Source of the DNA: Aporhodopirellula rubra
Lineage (GTDB): Bacteria; Planctomycetota; Planctomycetia; Pirellulales; Pirellulaceae
NCBI RefSeq assembly: GCF_014192335.1
Contig: NZ_JACHXU010000017.1
Coordinates: 62,001 to 126,000, forward strand
Direction of reading: 5' to 3'
DNA: 64,000 bases
The translations under genes and the position numbers were made by a program. The first letter of the stretch is position 1; each line of letters begins with the position of its first letter. Below are positions 27,163 to 37,500 of this stretch, piece by piece. The notes under the pieces are model-generated. The model saw only the letters and a list, made by a program, of their open reading frames with translations. It made no database searches and was not told where the DNA came from.

Positions 27163-28404
27163 ATGATGAGAAGTTCTTCTCAAAGGCGAGGTGGTTTCAC
27201 GTTGGTGGAATTGCTCGTCGTGATTGCGATCATTGGTGTTTTGGTGGGGTTGTTGTTACCCGCAGTGCAGGCCGCCCGCGAAGCGGCACGCCGGATGAGC
27301 TGTGGCAATAATTTTAAACAGATCGGCTTGGGCATGCACAACTATCACGCTGCCTATGGCCAGTTGCCCCAACAAGGTGACGGAACGGCAAATTACGATC
27401 TTCCGGTCTATTGGCAGGTTTCCGGCGGTGCAAACGGAATGAAGACCTCCGCCTTGGTTCCGCTGACGCCGTTCATTGAGCAACAGGCGTTGTGGGAGCA
27501 AATTTCGAATCCGTACGACACTGACGGGAACGGAACGCTGGTCTTTGCAACGACGGCGCGGAACTCCGTCGGAGACTATCACGCGATGGGGCCAGGCACG
27601 CACTACTTCTATCGTGATTACGACCCGTGGTCGACGGAAGTGCCGACGTTGCGTTGCCCGAGTGATCCGGGCGTTGGGTTGCCTGCACTCGGGCGAACTA
27701 ATTACGTCGCGTGTATTGGTGACTCGCCTCACAATTACAAATATGGGAACCGCACAACGGGCGACATTAACGTCATCGACAGTGGAAGCGCCGAAATCGC
27801 TCGAGCCGCTCATCGTGGTATGTTCGCGAAGTATCAGAAATTTCGATTTCGTGACGTTCTTGATGGCCTATCCAATACCATCGCGATGGGAGAGATCGCA
27901 ACCGACCTGGGTGACAACGATACTCGTACTATTCAGAACGACGCGGGGACCACGCGACCGACGTCGGGCAACGTGCTAGCGAATCCGGGCCTGTGTTTGA
28001 ACAACGCGGGGATGATTGATCCCGAGCGTCCGCAGTTCTGGCTCGACGCAAGCCTGAGTGATTCGTCCAATACCGCGCGCGGCTCGCTCTGGGCTGCCTC
28101 TCAAATGGTCCTCTGTGCTTTCAATACGATCCACGGACCGAATAAGCCGCTCTGTGTCACGACAAACTATGAGTACGACGGCGTCTGTCCACCGTCGAGT
28201 CGACACCAGGGCGGTTGCCATGTCTTGATGGGCGACGGTGCGGTTCGATTCGTCACCGATTCCATTGAGGCCGGCGACCCGAACCATGGTTCCGTGCAGC
28301 TCGGCCAAACCGGCAAGCGTGCCCCCGGATCGATGAGTCCATATGGACTGTGGGGAGCTCTGGGGACGCGAGCAAGTAAAGAAACGATTGATTCTGAATT
28401 TTAG
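27163..28404 (+). CDS. DUF1559 protein with type II/IV pilin-like N-terminus
   Basis: 413 residues from the ATG at 27163; AAGG five bases upstream supports this over GTG 27157 or TTG 27160. The N-terminus GFTLVELLVVIAIIGVLVGLLLPAV is a prepilin cleavage site (G/F with Glu at +5) and helix, followed by QAAREAARRMSCGNNFKQIGL. The large DUF1559 domain carries the usual DVLDGLSNTIAMGE and the C-terminal VLMGDGAVRFVTDSI. Planctomycetes have many copies, exported and thought to form pseudopilin-like surface structures; no function is proven. It opens the + strand glycan cluster. Confidence 0.94.
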   Translation: MMRSSSQRRGGFTLVELLVVIAIIGVLVGLLLPAVQAAREAARRMSCGNNFKQIGLGMHNYHAAYGQLPQQGDGTANYDLPVYWQVSGGANGMKTSALVPLTPFIEQQALWEQISNPYDTDGNGTLVFATTARNSVGDYHAMGPGTHYFYRDYDPWSTEVPTLRCPSDPGVGLPALGRTNYVACIGDSPHNYKYGNRTTGDINVIDSGSAEIARAAHRGMFAKYQKFRFRDVLDGLSNTIAMGEIATDLGDNDTRTIQNDAGTTRPTSGNVLANPGLCLNNAGMIDPERPQFWLDASLSDSSNTARGSLWAASQMVLCAFNTIHGPNKPLCVTTNYEYDGVCPPSSRHQGGCHVLMGDGAVRFVTDSIEAGDPNHGSVQLGQTGKRAPGSMSPYGLWGALGTRASKETIDSEF

Positions 28405-28439
28405 AAGCGTGTCCTCTTTGTGAGCAGACACCATCCGCA

Positions 28440-28471
28440 GGTGCCGTCGAGTCATTCGATTCGGCGGCGCC
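28440..28471 (+). promoter_or_regulatory. Strong intergenic hairpin between the DUF1559 and lipoprotein genes
   Basis: GGTGCCG pairs with CGGCGCC (one G-T pair) and TCGA with TCGA inside, around a short loop. There is no T tract, so a processing or stability element, or a partial attenuator setting different levels for the two proteins, is more likely than a full terminator. Confidence 0.45.
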
Positions 28472-28494
28472 ATCTCTTACTCGAAGGTAGTTGA

Positions 28495-28665
28495 ATGAAG
28501 TCTTTTTTGAATGCTCTCTTTTTGATCGTCTGTGTTTCTTTGGTGGGCTGTGGCGGCGGTGGTGAGCCCACCGTTGTGGAAGCAGATGAAGACTATGTGG
28601 CCAAGGAACGTGCCGCCTATCTGAATGCAGTCACGTCAGAGATGGAAGCCGGCGAGGACGAATGA
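28495..28665 (+). CDS. Small lipoprotein
   Basis: 56 residues. MKSFLNALFLIVCVSLVGC is a lipoprotein signal with lipobox LVGC (Cys19), followed by GGGGEPTVVEADEDYVAKER and a short acidic helix ending in EAGEDE. The start has GAAGG about 10 bases upstream. Planctomycete DUF1559 genes are often followed by a short lipoprotein of this kind; function unknown. It sits between the DUF1559 gene (90-base gap with a hairpin) and the GH115 gene. Confidence 0.8.
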   Translation: MKSFLNALFLIVCVSLVGCGGGGEPTVVEADEDYVAKERAAYLNAVTSEMEAGEDE

Positions 28666-28737
28666 ACCACGTCCGTTTTGATTTTTGAGTGTAGAAGGAT
28701 CGCAGTTGCTCTGTTTGATTATTCGAAGGCAGTTGAT

Positions 28738-31041
28738 ATGTTTGGTTTTCAAAAGCGAAGCGGTTTGTTTTTCATGCGGCGGATCTTGCATGGTGGACTC
28801 ATCGAGGCCCTCAGTATCGCCTTGGTGATGATGATTGGTTTTGCGAGTTGCGCGTGGAGCGAATCGCGGTTCAACGTCGCGAAACACGTTCCCAAAGACG
28901 CAGCGTTGCAGCCAATCCTCGTCGATGGCGATACTCCGTGGCTTGTGATGACAGCAGACTACGAAAACCCGGCGATCCAGGCTGCGATCCGCAACGCAGA
29001 GCGAGATTGGTACAAGGTGTTTGGCTATCCGCCGGTCATTTTTCGCGACGTCACGCGACGCGCCTGGTCCGGTCCCGTGATTGCGTTCGGATCGGCCGCT
29101 AATACCAAGCATCTGTTTGAGTCGAATGTTCCCGAGGGTAAAGAACAGTTTCGCTTAACGACCAGTGAGGTGAAGCAAAATCCTGCAATCACGGTGGTCG
29201 GTAGTGACACTCGGGGGACGATTTTCGCAATCTACACGTTCTGCGAGGAAGTGTTGGGTGTGGATCCCATGTATCTCTTCACCGACAACCAGCCAGCGAA
29301 ATGCGGCGCCATCTCGCTGGCTGCCGACTTTGACATCGTTTCGTCGAAACCCACGTTCGAATACCGTGGTTGGTTCATTAACGATGAAGAACTGCACGAC
29401 GGGATGCACCGCGATCCTCTCGGCGGGAACGTGATCTCGATGGAGTGGATGGACAAAATCCTGGAAACCTTGCTTCGCTGCAAAGGCAACATGATCGCGC
29501 CGGAATCAGCTCCTTTTTCCGACGCGTCGGTGTACGAGCTCTGCAAACGCAGAGACGTGGTTATCACCTTTCATCATATTCTTCCGGTAGGATTGAACAT
29601 GATGGATTGGCCGAAAAAGGTGCCGTTCTCCTTTGTCGATCACAAAGACATTCTCGTTGACGCGTGGACCAAATCGGCGAAGGTGCTCGCCGACAAAAAG
29701 GTTGCTTGGACGATTGGGTTCCGTGGTGAAAGTGACGGAGCGTTCTGGAATAGCGATCCTTCCGCACCCAAGGACGATGCCGGGCGCGCTGCGGTGATCG
29801 CCGAAGCGATGCAGACGCAGACCGATATAATTCGAAAGATCGATCCCGATGCAACAATTATCGCCGCACTCTGGAACGAGCAGGGGCGGTTCTACAACGA
29901 TGGCTTGCTGAAGGTGCCCGACGGCGTTTGCAAAATGTTCGCCGATGATGGGAGAGGCTTCATGCGTGACAAGGGAGATGGTTCTGATTTGGATCCTGGT
30001 GATGGCCTCTATTATCACGTCATGATGATGATGAATACGCAAAACCGGACCACCGAAGGCGTGCCGCCCGCTCGTTTCTACAGTGAGCTGAAACGATATG
30101 TGGAAAAGGGGGCGACCAAGTACGCGATCATTAACGTTAGTGGCATTCGGCCCGCCGCAATGTCGGTTGAAGCGATTACGGACTTTCTCTGGGACGCGAA
30201 TCCTGGCCTGAGAAGTTCACCGCAAGAGGCGATGAAGGAATACTTGAATGATTGGTACGCAAAGGAGTTCGGACCTGTGTTGGCGCCGGAGTTGACCGCC
30301 CTGCGTCTACACTACTACGACATTCCGTACATGCGTGAACAGATGCCGATCCAAGGGCGTTGGCGAGGAGCACGCGGGGAGCATCTGATCCAGTACCTCA
30401 CCCAAGAGCTGCTCAAAAAGTACGGCAAGGCGATTCAAAACGGTGAAGATCTTCGGGCGATCAGAGGTTTCGAAACTCAGTTTCAGCAGGCAAAAGAACC
30501 GCTCGCTGAAACGGCCGGTTTTTTTCCTTCACTCTGGGAGCAAACGAAGCAGCTCGAATCGAAAATTCCTGCGGATCGGAAAGATTACTACCAAGCACAC
30601 TTCACCTATCAAGTCGCAGTCCACATGTACTCGTGCCGAATGCTGTCGATGGTGAACAATGCCTTCGATCATTACGGGCAAAATCGCGATGCTCTGGCGT
30701 TCGCCGATGAAATGGAACTCGCGCTTGAGGAACTTGAGAAGCTACTGGAGGAGGCTCACCGGGCTGAGTACGGTAATTGGGACACGATGTTCATGCACGT
30801 TCGGCTGATGGACATGTGGCGCACCCGGCTGCTGCTGAAGGAATCGATTGCAATGATCCAGGGCGAGCCATGCACGTCCGGCTATCGCGGAATCATGAAC
30901 GGGTCGTTTTGGGGATCAGCTCAAGCTTACATGGATCACGGCGATGGCGTCTTTCCGTATTTTTACAGGCATTCCGGACGGGGGCTGGAGGTTCTTGAGA
31001 ATCGCAATTCAATTCCGGTGGTCGCAAATGAGCAGCGTTGA
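28738..31041 (+). CDS. GH115-family alpha-glucuronidase
   Basis: 767 residues from the ATG at 28738 (MFGFQKRSG), which precedes a signal-like segment ending near ASCAWSE; the frame is also open to 28678. GH115 landmarks: EYRGWFINDEELHDG, GNMIAPESAPFSD, WTIGFRGESDGAFW, AALWNEQGRFYNDG, a Met-rich YYHVMMMMNTQNRTTEGV and INVSGIRPAAMSVEAITDFLWD. GH115 enzymes remove 1,2-linked glucuronic acid from xylan and other glycans, in the periplasm or outside. It is shorter than some members, lacking an extended C-terminal Ig-like module. Context with fucosidases and sulfatases suggests glucuronic-acid side chains on a sulfated fucan (inference). Confidence 0.93.
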   Translation: MFGFQKRSGLFFMRRILHGGLIEALSIALVMMIGFASCAWSESRFNVAKHVPKDAALQPILVDGDTPWLVMTADYENPAIQAAIRNAERDWYKVFGYPPVIFRDVTRRAWSGPVIAFGSAANTKHLFESNVPEGKEQFRLTTSEVKQNPAITVVGSDTRGTIFAIYTFCEEVLGVDPMYLFTDNQPAKCGAISLAADFDIVSSKPTFEYRGWFINDEELHDGMHRDPLGGNVISMEWMDKILETLLRCKGNMIAPESAPFSDASVYELCKRRDVVITFHHILPVGLNMMDWPKKVPFSFVDHKDILVDAWTKSAKVLADKKVAWTIGFRGESDGAFWNSDPSAPKDDAGRAAVIAEAMQTQTDIIRKIDPDATIIAALWNEQGRFYNDGLLKVPDGVCKMFADDGRGFMRDKGDGSDLDPGDGLYYHVMMMMNTQNRTTEGVPPARFYSELKRYVEKGATKYAIINVSGIRPAAMSVEAITDFLWDANPGLRSSPQEAMKEYLNDWYAKEFGPVLAPELTALRLHYYDIPYMREQMPIQGRWRGARGEHLIQYLTQELLKKYGKAIQNGEDLRAIRGFETQFQQAKEPLAETAGFFPSLWEQTKQLESKIPADRKDYYQAHFTYQVAVHMYSCRMLSMVNNAFDHYGQNRDALAFADEMELALEELEKLLEEAHRAEYGNWDTMFMHVRLMDMWRTRLLLKESIAMIQGEPCTSGYRGIMNGSFWGSAQAYMDHGDGVFPYFYRHSGRGLEVLENRNSIPVVANEQR

Positions 31042-31442
31042 TACGGCGCCGTGTTGATGCTGCGACGGGTAACGTGGCTTGTCGCAGAAAGCACGGAAGT
31101 GTCACGGCGACCACGTCGTCGTTGAACGCTGTCAGAGTGTTCAAGGAAGACACGTATTGGGCGGCTTTCGCGGGCACGCGAGCTAGTCGCCTTCCCGTAA
31201 ACATGGTGCGGCGGAATCGAACGATAGGTGGTCAATTATCAAACGGGTCTGTTCGTGTCCTCTAAACATGCGACACGGGACGATGCCGCTACCATCTATG
31301 TTTAAGTGAAAATTGCGATTCAAAATGTTGGATAGATCGAACACGATGCGGGCAAAATCGAAGTGTTCACGACGATGAGGCGAAGTAACATTTTTGATCG
31401 CAAATGCATGACCAGTCAACGATGAATACCTAGGCGAGTGAA
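31042..31442. other. 401-base gap between GH115 and GH29 genes
   Basis: No ORF with coding character. It begins with a 7-bp perfect inverted repeat (CTGCGAC at 31060-31066, GTCGCAG at 31081-31087) 19 bases after the GH115 stop, likely a 3'-end hairpin but without a T tract. The rest probably holds a separate promoter for the GH29 gene; I see no confident -35/-10. Confidence 0.4.
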
Positions 31443-32795
31443 ATGAAGAATATCGTATCGAGTCTGTTGCTGACTCTATGGGTCGCTGCCCCCATTCACG
31501 CTCAGAGATTCACCAAGCCCGAACCAGCAGGCAAACTGAAAAACGATCCCGCCCGAGAACAAGAGTTCATGGATTGGGGATTAGGCATGTTCGTGCATTG
31601 GTCATTCGATTCGCAACTCGGCAGCGTGATTAGCCACTCGATGGACTATGCCTCACGCGATTACCTCGATCGCTATGTCAATGAGCTGCCTAAGACGTTT
31701 AACCCGACACAGTACGATCCAGACAAGTGGATGGAGATCGCCAAGCTGGCTGGTGCCAAATACATGGTTTTCACGACCAAGCACCACAACGGGTTTTGCA
31801 TGTGGGACACGAAGACCACGGACTTCAACATCATGAACACGCCGTATGGCAAAGATATTGTCGGCGCTTACGTCGATGCATGCCGACGACACGGGATGAA
31901 GGTTGGGTATTACTATTCTCCTGAGGATTTTGCTTTTCACTATGAACGTGATATCCCCGCGCGTGGTGCAAAAGACAGTGGGAAGTATCACGATGAGTTG
32001 GTCGCCTATACCAAGACGCATCTCGATGAGCTTTTCGCCAACTATGGAGAGATCGATGTGATCTTCTTAGATGGAGGACACAAGGGCGAGTTGGCTCAGC
32101 ACGTGCACAAGATTGCCCCGCATTGTCTCGTGACCCGTGGAGAAATGGTGACTCCGGAGCAGAAGCTTCCAGCCGAACCGATTCCTGGTCCGTGGGAAAC
32201 TTGCTTCACCCTCGGGAACCAGTGGCAATACAAACCGACCAATGAAGACTATAAGTCTGGCACACGCTTGATCAACATGTTGATCGAAACGCGTGCCAAG
32301 GGTGGGAACCTGTTGATCAACATGGGCCCGATGCCATCAGGAATCGTTCCGCTCGAACAGGAGGAGCGGTTTCGTGAATTGGCACTTTGGATGTTTGTCA
32401 ATGACGAAGCGATTCACGACATTCGTCCGTGCGTCACCGCTGGAAGCAAAGACGTTTACTACACTCAGTCGAAGGATGGCAAGACCGTGTACGCGTTGCT
32501 CACGGGGTTGACGGACGATGATCCCAAAGGCGGTACCCAGTGGGGGCGTTCGGTTCGAAAAGAAGTCGTGCTGAAAGAATTGACCGCGACCCCTAAAACC
32601 AAAATTACTGTCTTGGGACAAGAGGATCGCGTGGAAAAGTTCACGTCACGGCACGACATCGGTACGCGGCATGAGCAAACCGAAGATGGATTGAAGATTT
32701 CCGCAGTGCGTGCACAGCGACTTTACAACAACCGACGTTGGCCGAATGCGGTCGTATTGCGGCTTGAGAACGTGAAGTTTGCGATTGACCAATAG
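31443..32795 (+). CDS. GH29-family alpha-L-fucosidase
   Basis: 450 residues with a signal peptide (MKNIVSSLLLTLWVAAPIHA). GH29 landmarks: GLGMFVHWSFDSQLGS, LAGAKYMVFTTKHHNGFCMWDTKTTDFN, GMKVGYYYSPEDFAFH and YGEIDVIFLDGGHKGE, whose Asp is at the position of the catalytic nucleophile. The downstream RAKGGNLLINMGPMPSGIVP closes the barrel, and a short C-terminal beta domain follows. It hydrolyses alpha-L-fucosides with retention of configuration, in the periplasm or outside. Acid/base and linkage cannot be read reliably. Confidence 0.95.
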   Translation: MKNIVSSLLLTLWVAAPIHAQRFTKPEPAGKLKNDPAREQEFMDWGLGMFVHWSFDSQLGSVISHSMDYASRDYLDRYVNELPKTFNPTQYDPDKWMEIAKLAGAKYMVFTTKHHNGFCMWDTKTTDFNIMNTPYGKDIVGAYVDACRRHGMKVGYYYSPEDFAFHYERDIPARGAKDSGKYHDELVAYTKTHLDELFANYGEIDVIFLDGGHKGELAQHVHKIAPHCLVTRGEMVTPEQKLPAEPIPGPWETCFTLGNQWQYKPTNEDYKSGTRLINMLIETRAKGGNLLINMGPMPSGIVPLEQEERFRELALWMFVNDEAIHDIRPCVTAGSKDVYYTQSKDGKTVYALLTGLTDDDPKGGTQWGRSVRKEVVLKELTATPKTKITVLGQEDRVEKFTSRHDIGTRHEQTEDGLKISAVRAQRLYNNRRWPNAVVLRLENVKFAIDQ

Positions 32796-32802
32796 GGAGC
32801 TC

Positions 32803-32875
32803 GGCCTATCGAAGGGCGGGCGGCCGTGGGCGACGCGACGAGGCCTTCCATAACGGAATGGATAGGCTCGTTTTC
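32803..32875 (+). terminator. Possible terminator after the GH29 gene
   Basis: GGCCTATC (32803-32810) pairs with GATAGGCT (32861-32868, one wobble), enclosing AAGG/CCTT arms, and four T follow at 32871-32874. It is a long imperfect stem located just after the GH29 stop. Efficiency is doubtful because the T tract is short. Confidence 0.35.
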
Positions 32876-32942
32876 CTGTCCACGTCGATGCCGCATCAAC
32901 TGAATGTTCCGGCGTATCGAAAATAGAAGATTCATAACTCAG

Positions 32943-34442
32943 ATGAAAAGTGCAATGAAAAATCATACGATTCGTGACCGCAGCGATCTTCAAAGAAGAG
33001 AATTCCTTGCGTTGGCTGCCTCGAGCGTTGGGGTTGGGCTAACAACGCGTGCGAGTGCAGGCGAGGTCTCGCGGATTGTCACGTTGAAGGAGGCGCATCA
33101 GGGCACGCTCGAGATCGACCTGCGGATCATGAATCAGTACGACGTGCAACCGCCGGAGGTGCAGGAGTTTTATACGGCCTGTCGCGCGGCGTTGACGGGG
33201 CCGAATCCCGAAGAGTCACTGGCACAGCAGTGTCGAAATTTTAATCGTTCGACGCTCGGCGGTCCGATGTTGGGCGATCTGGCTTCGACAAGTGTGGCCG
33301 TGTGGATGCACTTACCGGAACCCGACCGCGTTGATGTCGTCGTGAGCCTCGATGCCGGCGGATCACCGAAGGCGTTTGCTTCGCGAGCAGCCGAACGGAT
33401 TCAGGTAGTGCGGTGCGAGGGGCTTTTGCCCGACACACGCTATACCTACGTGGTGAGGGATTCCAAGGGGCGAAAACTCGGAAGCGGCGGCTTTGCAACG
33501 GCCCCGGATGAGCTGTCTGAAAATCCATTCCAAATTGCCTTCGGGACGTGTTTTCACAAAGTCGGTTTGTATCGACCGGAGTTGATGAAACTGGTGCAGG
33601 AACGTGGCAGTCGCGCGATGCTGGTGCTCGGCGATTCTGCCGTGGACGACCGGAAGTGTGATTATGGATTGATCAACACCGACTACATGCTTCGCAACCT
33701 CTCACCGCCCTGGCAGCAACTCACGGCAAATGTCCCCGTGTTCACATCATGGGATGACCATGACTATTGGCATGATGATGCAGGCGGTACGCGCACCAGA
33801 GGTCAGGCGATTGATGTTGATGGACTGCGCCGAAATTGGATTACCCAATGGAACAATCCGGATCGGAGTGTGGATCGCAACGGAGTCTACTTCCAGACGC
33901 AAATCGGGCCGGTGCAGTTCATTTCGCTCGATACACGCTCGTGCCGGGTGAATGAGCAGCGTGGGCAGTTGAATTCATTTTTAGGCGAAGAGCAGATGGC
34001 TTGGGTGAAGAAACAACTTAATGAATCAACGTCGCCCTACATTTTGCTCAGCAGTGGAACGATGTGGAGTGACTACATTTCCAACGGGAAAGACAGTTGG
34101 GGCACATGGGACACGGAAGGCCGCGAAGAAATCTTTCAGGTGATCGACGGCAAACAGGGATCGCAGGTCATCCTGCTGTCCGGGGACCGTCACGGCGCAC
34201 GCGGTTTTGCCATTCCACGTCCTGGCCGCAAAAAGATCTATGAGTTTGAGGTCGCAACCTTGGGAGGTGTTCCGGGGCCGGGGGCATTCGGGCAAGACAG
34301 ATCGGCACAATTGTTCGGCCTTCCGAGCAACTCATGGGCGTTTAGTGAATTCTCTTTCCGCTCGGTTGCTGGAGTCCCGCAGGCGACCTTCCGCTTGGTG
34401 AATGAGCGTGGGGAAGAGTTGGAAACGATCGAACTGGATTAG
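32943..34442 (+). CDS. PhoD-like metallophosphatase, Tat-type signal
   Basis: 499 residues from the ATG at 32943. The N-terminus has DLQRREFLALAASSVGVGL, a twin-arginine-like signal. An N-terminal Fn3/Ig-like part contains SVAVWMHLPEPDRVDV and LPDTRYTYVV. The metallophosphatase core shows FQIAFGTCFHK, LVLGDSAVDD, TSWDDHDYWHDD, LLSSGTMW and VILLSGDRHGARG. PhoD-like enzymes cleave phosphomono- or diesters outside the cytoplasm. Here, inside a glycan locus, it might act on phosphorylated polymer or on another ester (inference). All on the + strand with its neighbours. Confidence 0.9.
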   Translation: MKSAMKNHTIRDRSDLQRREFLALAASSVGVGLTTRASAGEVSRIVTLKEAHQGTLEIDLRIMNQYDVQPPEVQEFYTACRAALTGPNPEESLAQQCRNFNRSTLGGPMLGDLASTSVAVWMHLPEPDRVDVVVSLDAGGSPKAFASRAAERIQVVRCEGLLPDTRYTYVVRDSKGRKLGSGGFATAPDELSENPFQIAFGTCFHKVGLYRPELMKLVQERGSRAMLVLGDSAVDDRKCDYGLINTDYMLRNLSPPWQQLTANVPVFTSWDDHDYWHDDAGGTRTRGQAIDVDGLRRNWITQWNNPDRSVDRNGVYFQTQIGPVQFISLDTRSCRVNEQRGQLNSFLGEEQMAWVKKQLNESTSPYILLSSGTMWSDYISNGKDSWGTWDTEGREEIFQVIDGKQGSQVILLSGDRHGARGFAIPRPGRKKIYEFEVATLGGVPGPGAFGQDRSAQLFGLPSNSWAFSEFSFRSVAGVPQATFRLVNERGEELETIELD

Positions 34443-34502
34443 CCGTACCTGACTCGGCTATCGATTTTGAAAATAAGACGAGCATGCTCCAGTAATAAAA
34501 AT

Positions 34503-37500
34503 ATGAAGAATCGAATAATCGCCTGTTTGTTCGTCATTATCGCGGGGGGATGGGCTTCCTTGCTCGCGGCCGATGACGCAATGGCTCTGCGTGAGACACT
34601 GAACCCGCTCGCTAATCGTGGCGTGCCGAGATCGGTCGAGGCGTTGTGGGACGGTTTTGATCCTCGATCCGAACCTCTGGACGTGGAAATCCTGAAAGAG
34701 TGGGAGCAGGAAGGGGTTGTCCTGAGGGTGGTGAGGTTCCGTATCGGAACGTTCAAAGGCCAGAAGGCGATGTTGGCGGGAGTGTTTGGTTTTCCTAAGG
34801 GGGCAACCAACTTGCCGGGGCTACTGCAAATTCATGGCGGTGGTCAATACGCGGATTACAGGGCACCGTTGGCGAACGCGAAACGCGGCTATGCCACCAT
34901 TTCGATCTCTTGGGCGGGCAGAATCAACGCACCGGACCACAAGGTAACGCCCGCCGAGGTGAAGCTGTTTTGGGAAGACAAAACGGACCATCCAAAGTAC
35001 CGGTTGACGACCGACTGGGGCGCAGTCGATGGTTATCATGCGTCGTCGCGGAACGCGGCGAACGTGTTTCCCAAGATTCCTGATCCGGCAACCTGGACGC
35101 TGGATGATGTCAAATCGCCACGGAACAACAGTTGGTTTCTGTGCACCCTCGCCGCACGCCGAGCGATTACATTTCTCGAAGAACAACCGCAGGTCGACGC
35201 CGATCGTGTGGGCGTTTACGGGCATTCGATGGGCGGCAAGCTGACCGTGCTGACGGCTGGTTCCGACGACCGCGTGAAAGCGGCCGTGCCTTCCTGTGGT
35301 GGGATCAGCGATCGGTACAACGACGATCCGTTGTTTCGTGCGACCCTTGGCGATGACGCCTATTTGAAAAACATCCGGTGCCCGATTCTGTTTCAAAGTC
35401 CGGCCAACGATTTCCACGGACGCATCAACGATCTGCAAATCGCACTGACGGAAATCAAAACGGAGGCATGGCGGGCAACTTGTTCGCCTCATCACAATCA
35501 TCAGGATACGAGCAACTTTGAAGTCGCCGCCCTGCTGTGGTTCGATCAGTACCTGAAAGGTTCATTTCAATGGCCGAAGACTCCGGCAACTGAATTGAGT
35601 TTGAAGGCCGTCCCCACGTTTTCCGTGATTCCCGATCAGTCGAAACCTGTGTTGGCAGTCGATGTGTTCTACACCCGTCAGGGCCAGATGGACGGAAAGC
35701 CGGACGATCGCGAAAATACCAAAGCGAAGTTTTGGCATCATGCGAAAGCCGAGATGAGAGATGACGTCTGGGTCGCGGATTTGCCCCTGTTCGGAAACGA
35801 ACGGCCGTTATGGGTTTATGCCAATGTTCTCTATTCGCTCGATAAACCACTCAGTGGAGCGGGGTACTATTACGGCACCTACACCGCTGAGCAGTTCAAT
35901 GTCTCATCGTTGATGTCGATCGCCTCGGCCGCGGAACTTCAGGCCGCTCAGGTAAAGCCTACCGTGCAGCCGTCCACGATGATCGAGACGTTCGAAGGTG
36001 ATTGGCAAAAGGAATGGTTTAGCTACAAGCTCGAGGATTGGGCACGTCGAACTCATAAGGTGTACGACCCGCAGTGGGCGGCTCCCCCGGATTCGCAGTT
36101 GTCAATTGAAGTGCAAACCGATTCGGCGAATTCGATGGTTGTGGGCATCGACGCGTTTGCAGCCGAGGTCGAACTGCGTGGCGGCGTCGATTGGCAAACG
36201 ATCGTTCTCTCGAAATCAGACTTCATGGACGCCGAAGGCAAGTCGCTTGAAGAGTGGCGAGGGATTCGAGAGTTGCGTCTCGGAGACCAAGAAACTCTGA
36301 AGGGTAAAGAGGTCAGGCGAAGCGTTGGCAAACGATGGAACGGTGCGACGCCGAAACTGCGGAATTTGCAGTGGATCAGTGTGGAAGCGGATACCGAACA
36401 GAGCAGCGATTCCGCATCCTCATCGATTCGAGATCAGATCGACTATCCGTCGTTTCTCGGCCAGATGGATATGACTTGGGACCGCGTTCCCCATCGGTGG
36501 GAAGTCGCGCCGTATACGGGAAACGGCAATGTCGGATTTTTGTTTTATCAATCCAACAAGGATGCGAAGAATGTAATCTCGATTCATGCCGGTCGGCATG
36601 ATTATTACGATCACCGACTGCCGCACGACGGAAATGAGAACCTGTGGATCTATCGCAGTCGTCTCCCATTGGGCCGTTTTCAATTGAAGTCGAAAGGTAA
36701 CATCGTGTCGGCCGATCTGCGATTGAGTCTTTGGGATGCAGAGCTAACCGGGACGATTCAAACAGACCAGGGCGCCTACACTGTTCGCGGACTTTCCCAC
36801 AGTCTCGACGATGTGATCTATTTCGAAACCGACGCCGTCGGTGGTGAGTCCGTAGAAATCACGTGGCATCCTGAGGAGCCGATGCCTCCCGTTCGAGTAA
36901 CGCTCGATGCCGGCGGTGGCCCCAAAGGCGGAACCTGGGATCGAATGCGGAAAGCTCCTTTGCCGATGCCTCCGGCGCCCACGTTGACCGAATCAAACGG
37001 AACGCACTACTGCCTGCAGCCATTGCATGATCACCGAGGCGAAACGACAACGGGATGGAAAGTGTCGGGTGCCAAAGACGGCAACCAAGTTCTGATTGCG
37101 AGTATTCACCACAGTTTCCCCGAGCACGATAGTCAAGAAACGGTTGAGGCGAACCTCGCTCGAGCCGACGCCCGTCTGTCTGATAACTCGTTGTTTGCGA
37201 CTCACCGAGATTGGTGGCATGAATACTATCCGCTCAGTTTCTTGACGATCAATGATCCCGAAAAGGAAGCGTTTTACTGGATTCAGATGTACAAGTTTGC
37301 TTCCGCGACGCGCGGCAACGGACCTGTCATGGATCTCATGGGGCCTTGGTATCACAATACGTTTTGGCCGATGGTTTGGGGGGATCTGAACGTCGAACTT
37401 CAATATTGGACGCACCTCACCGCGAATCGTTTGGACGCGGGTGCCTCCTTGGTGAATTGGTTTGATAAGCACGAGGCGCAATTGTTCAAAAATGTGCCGA

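Noticed and set aside
31060..31087. Hairpin after the GH115 gene considered as an intrinsic terminator
   Set aside because: Perfect 7-bp arms but no T tract, so it is noted in the gap entry only.
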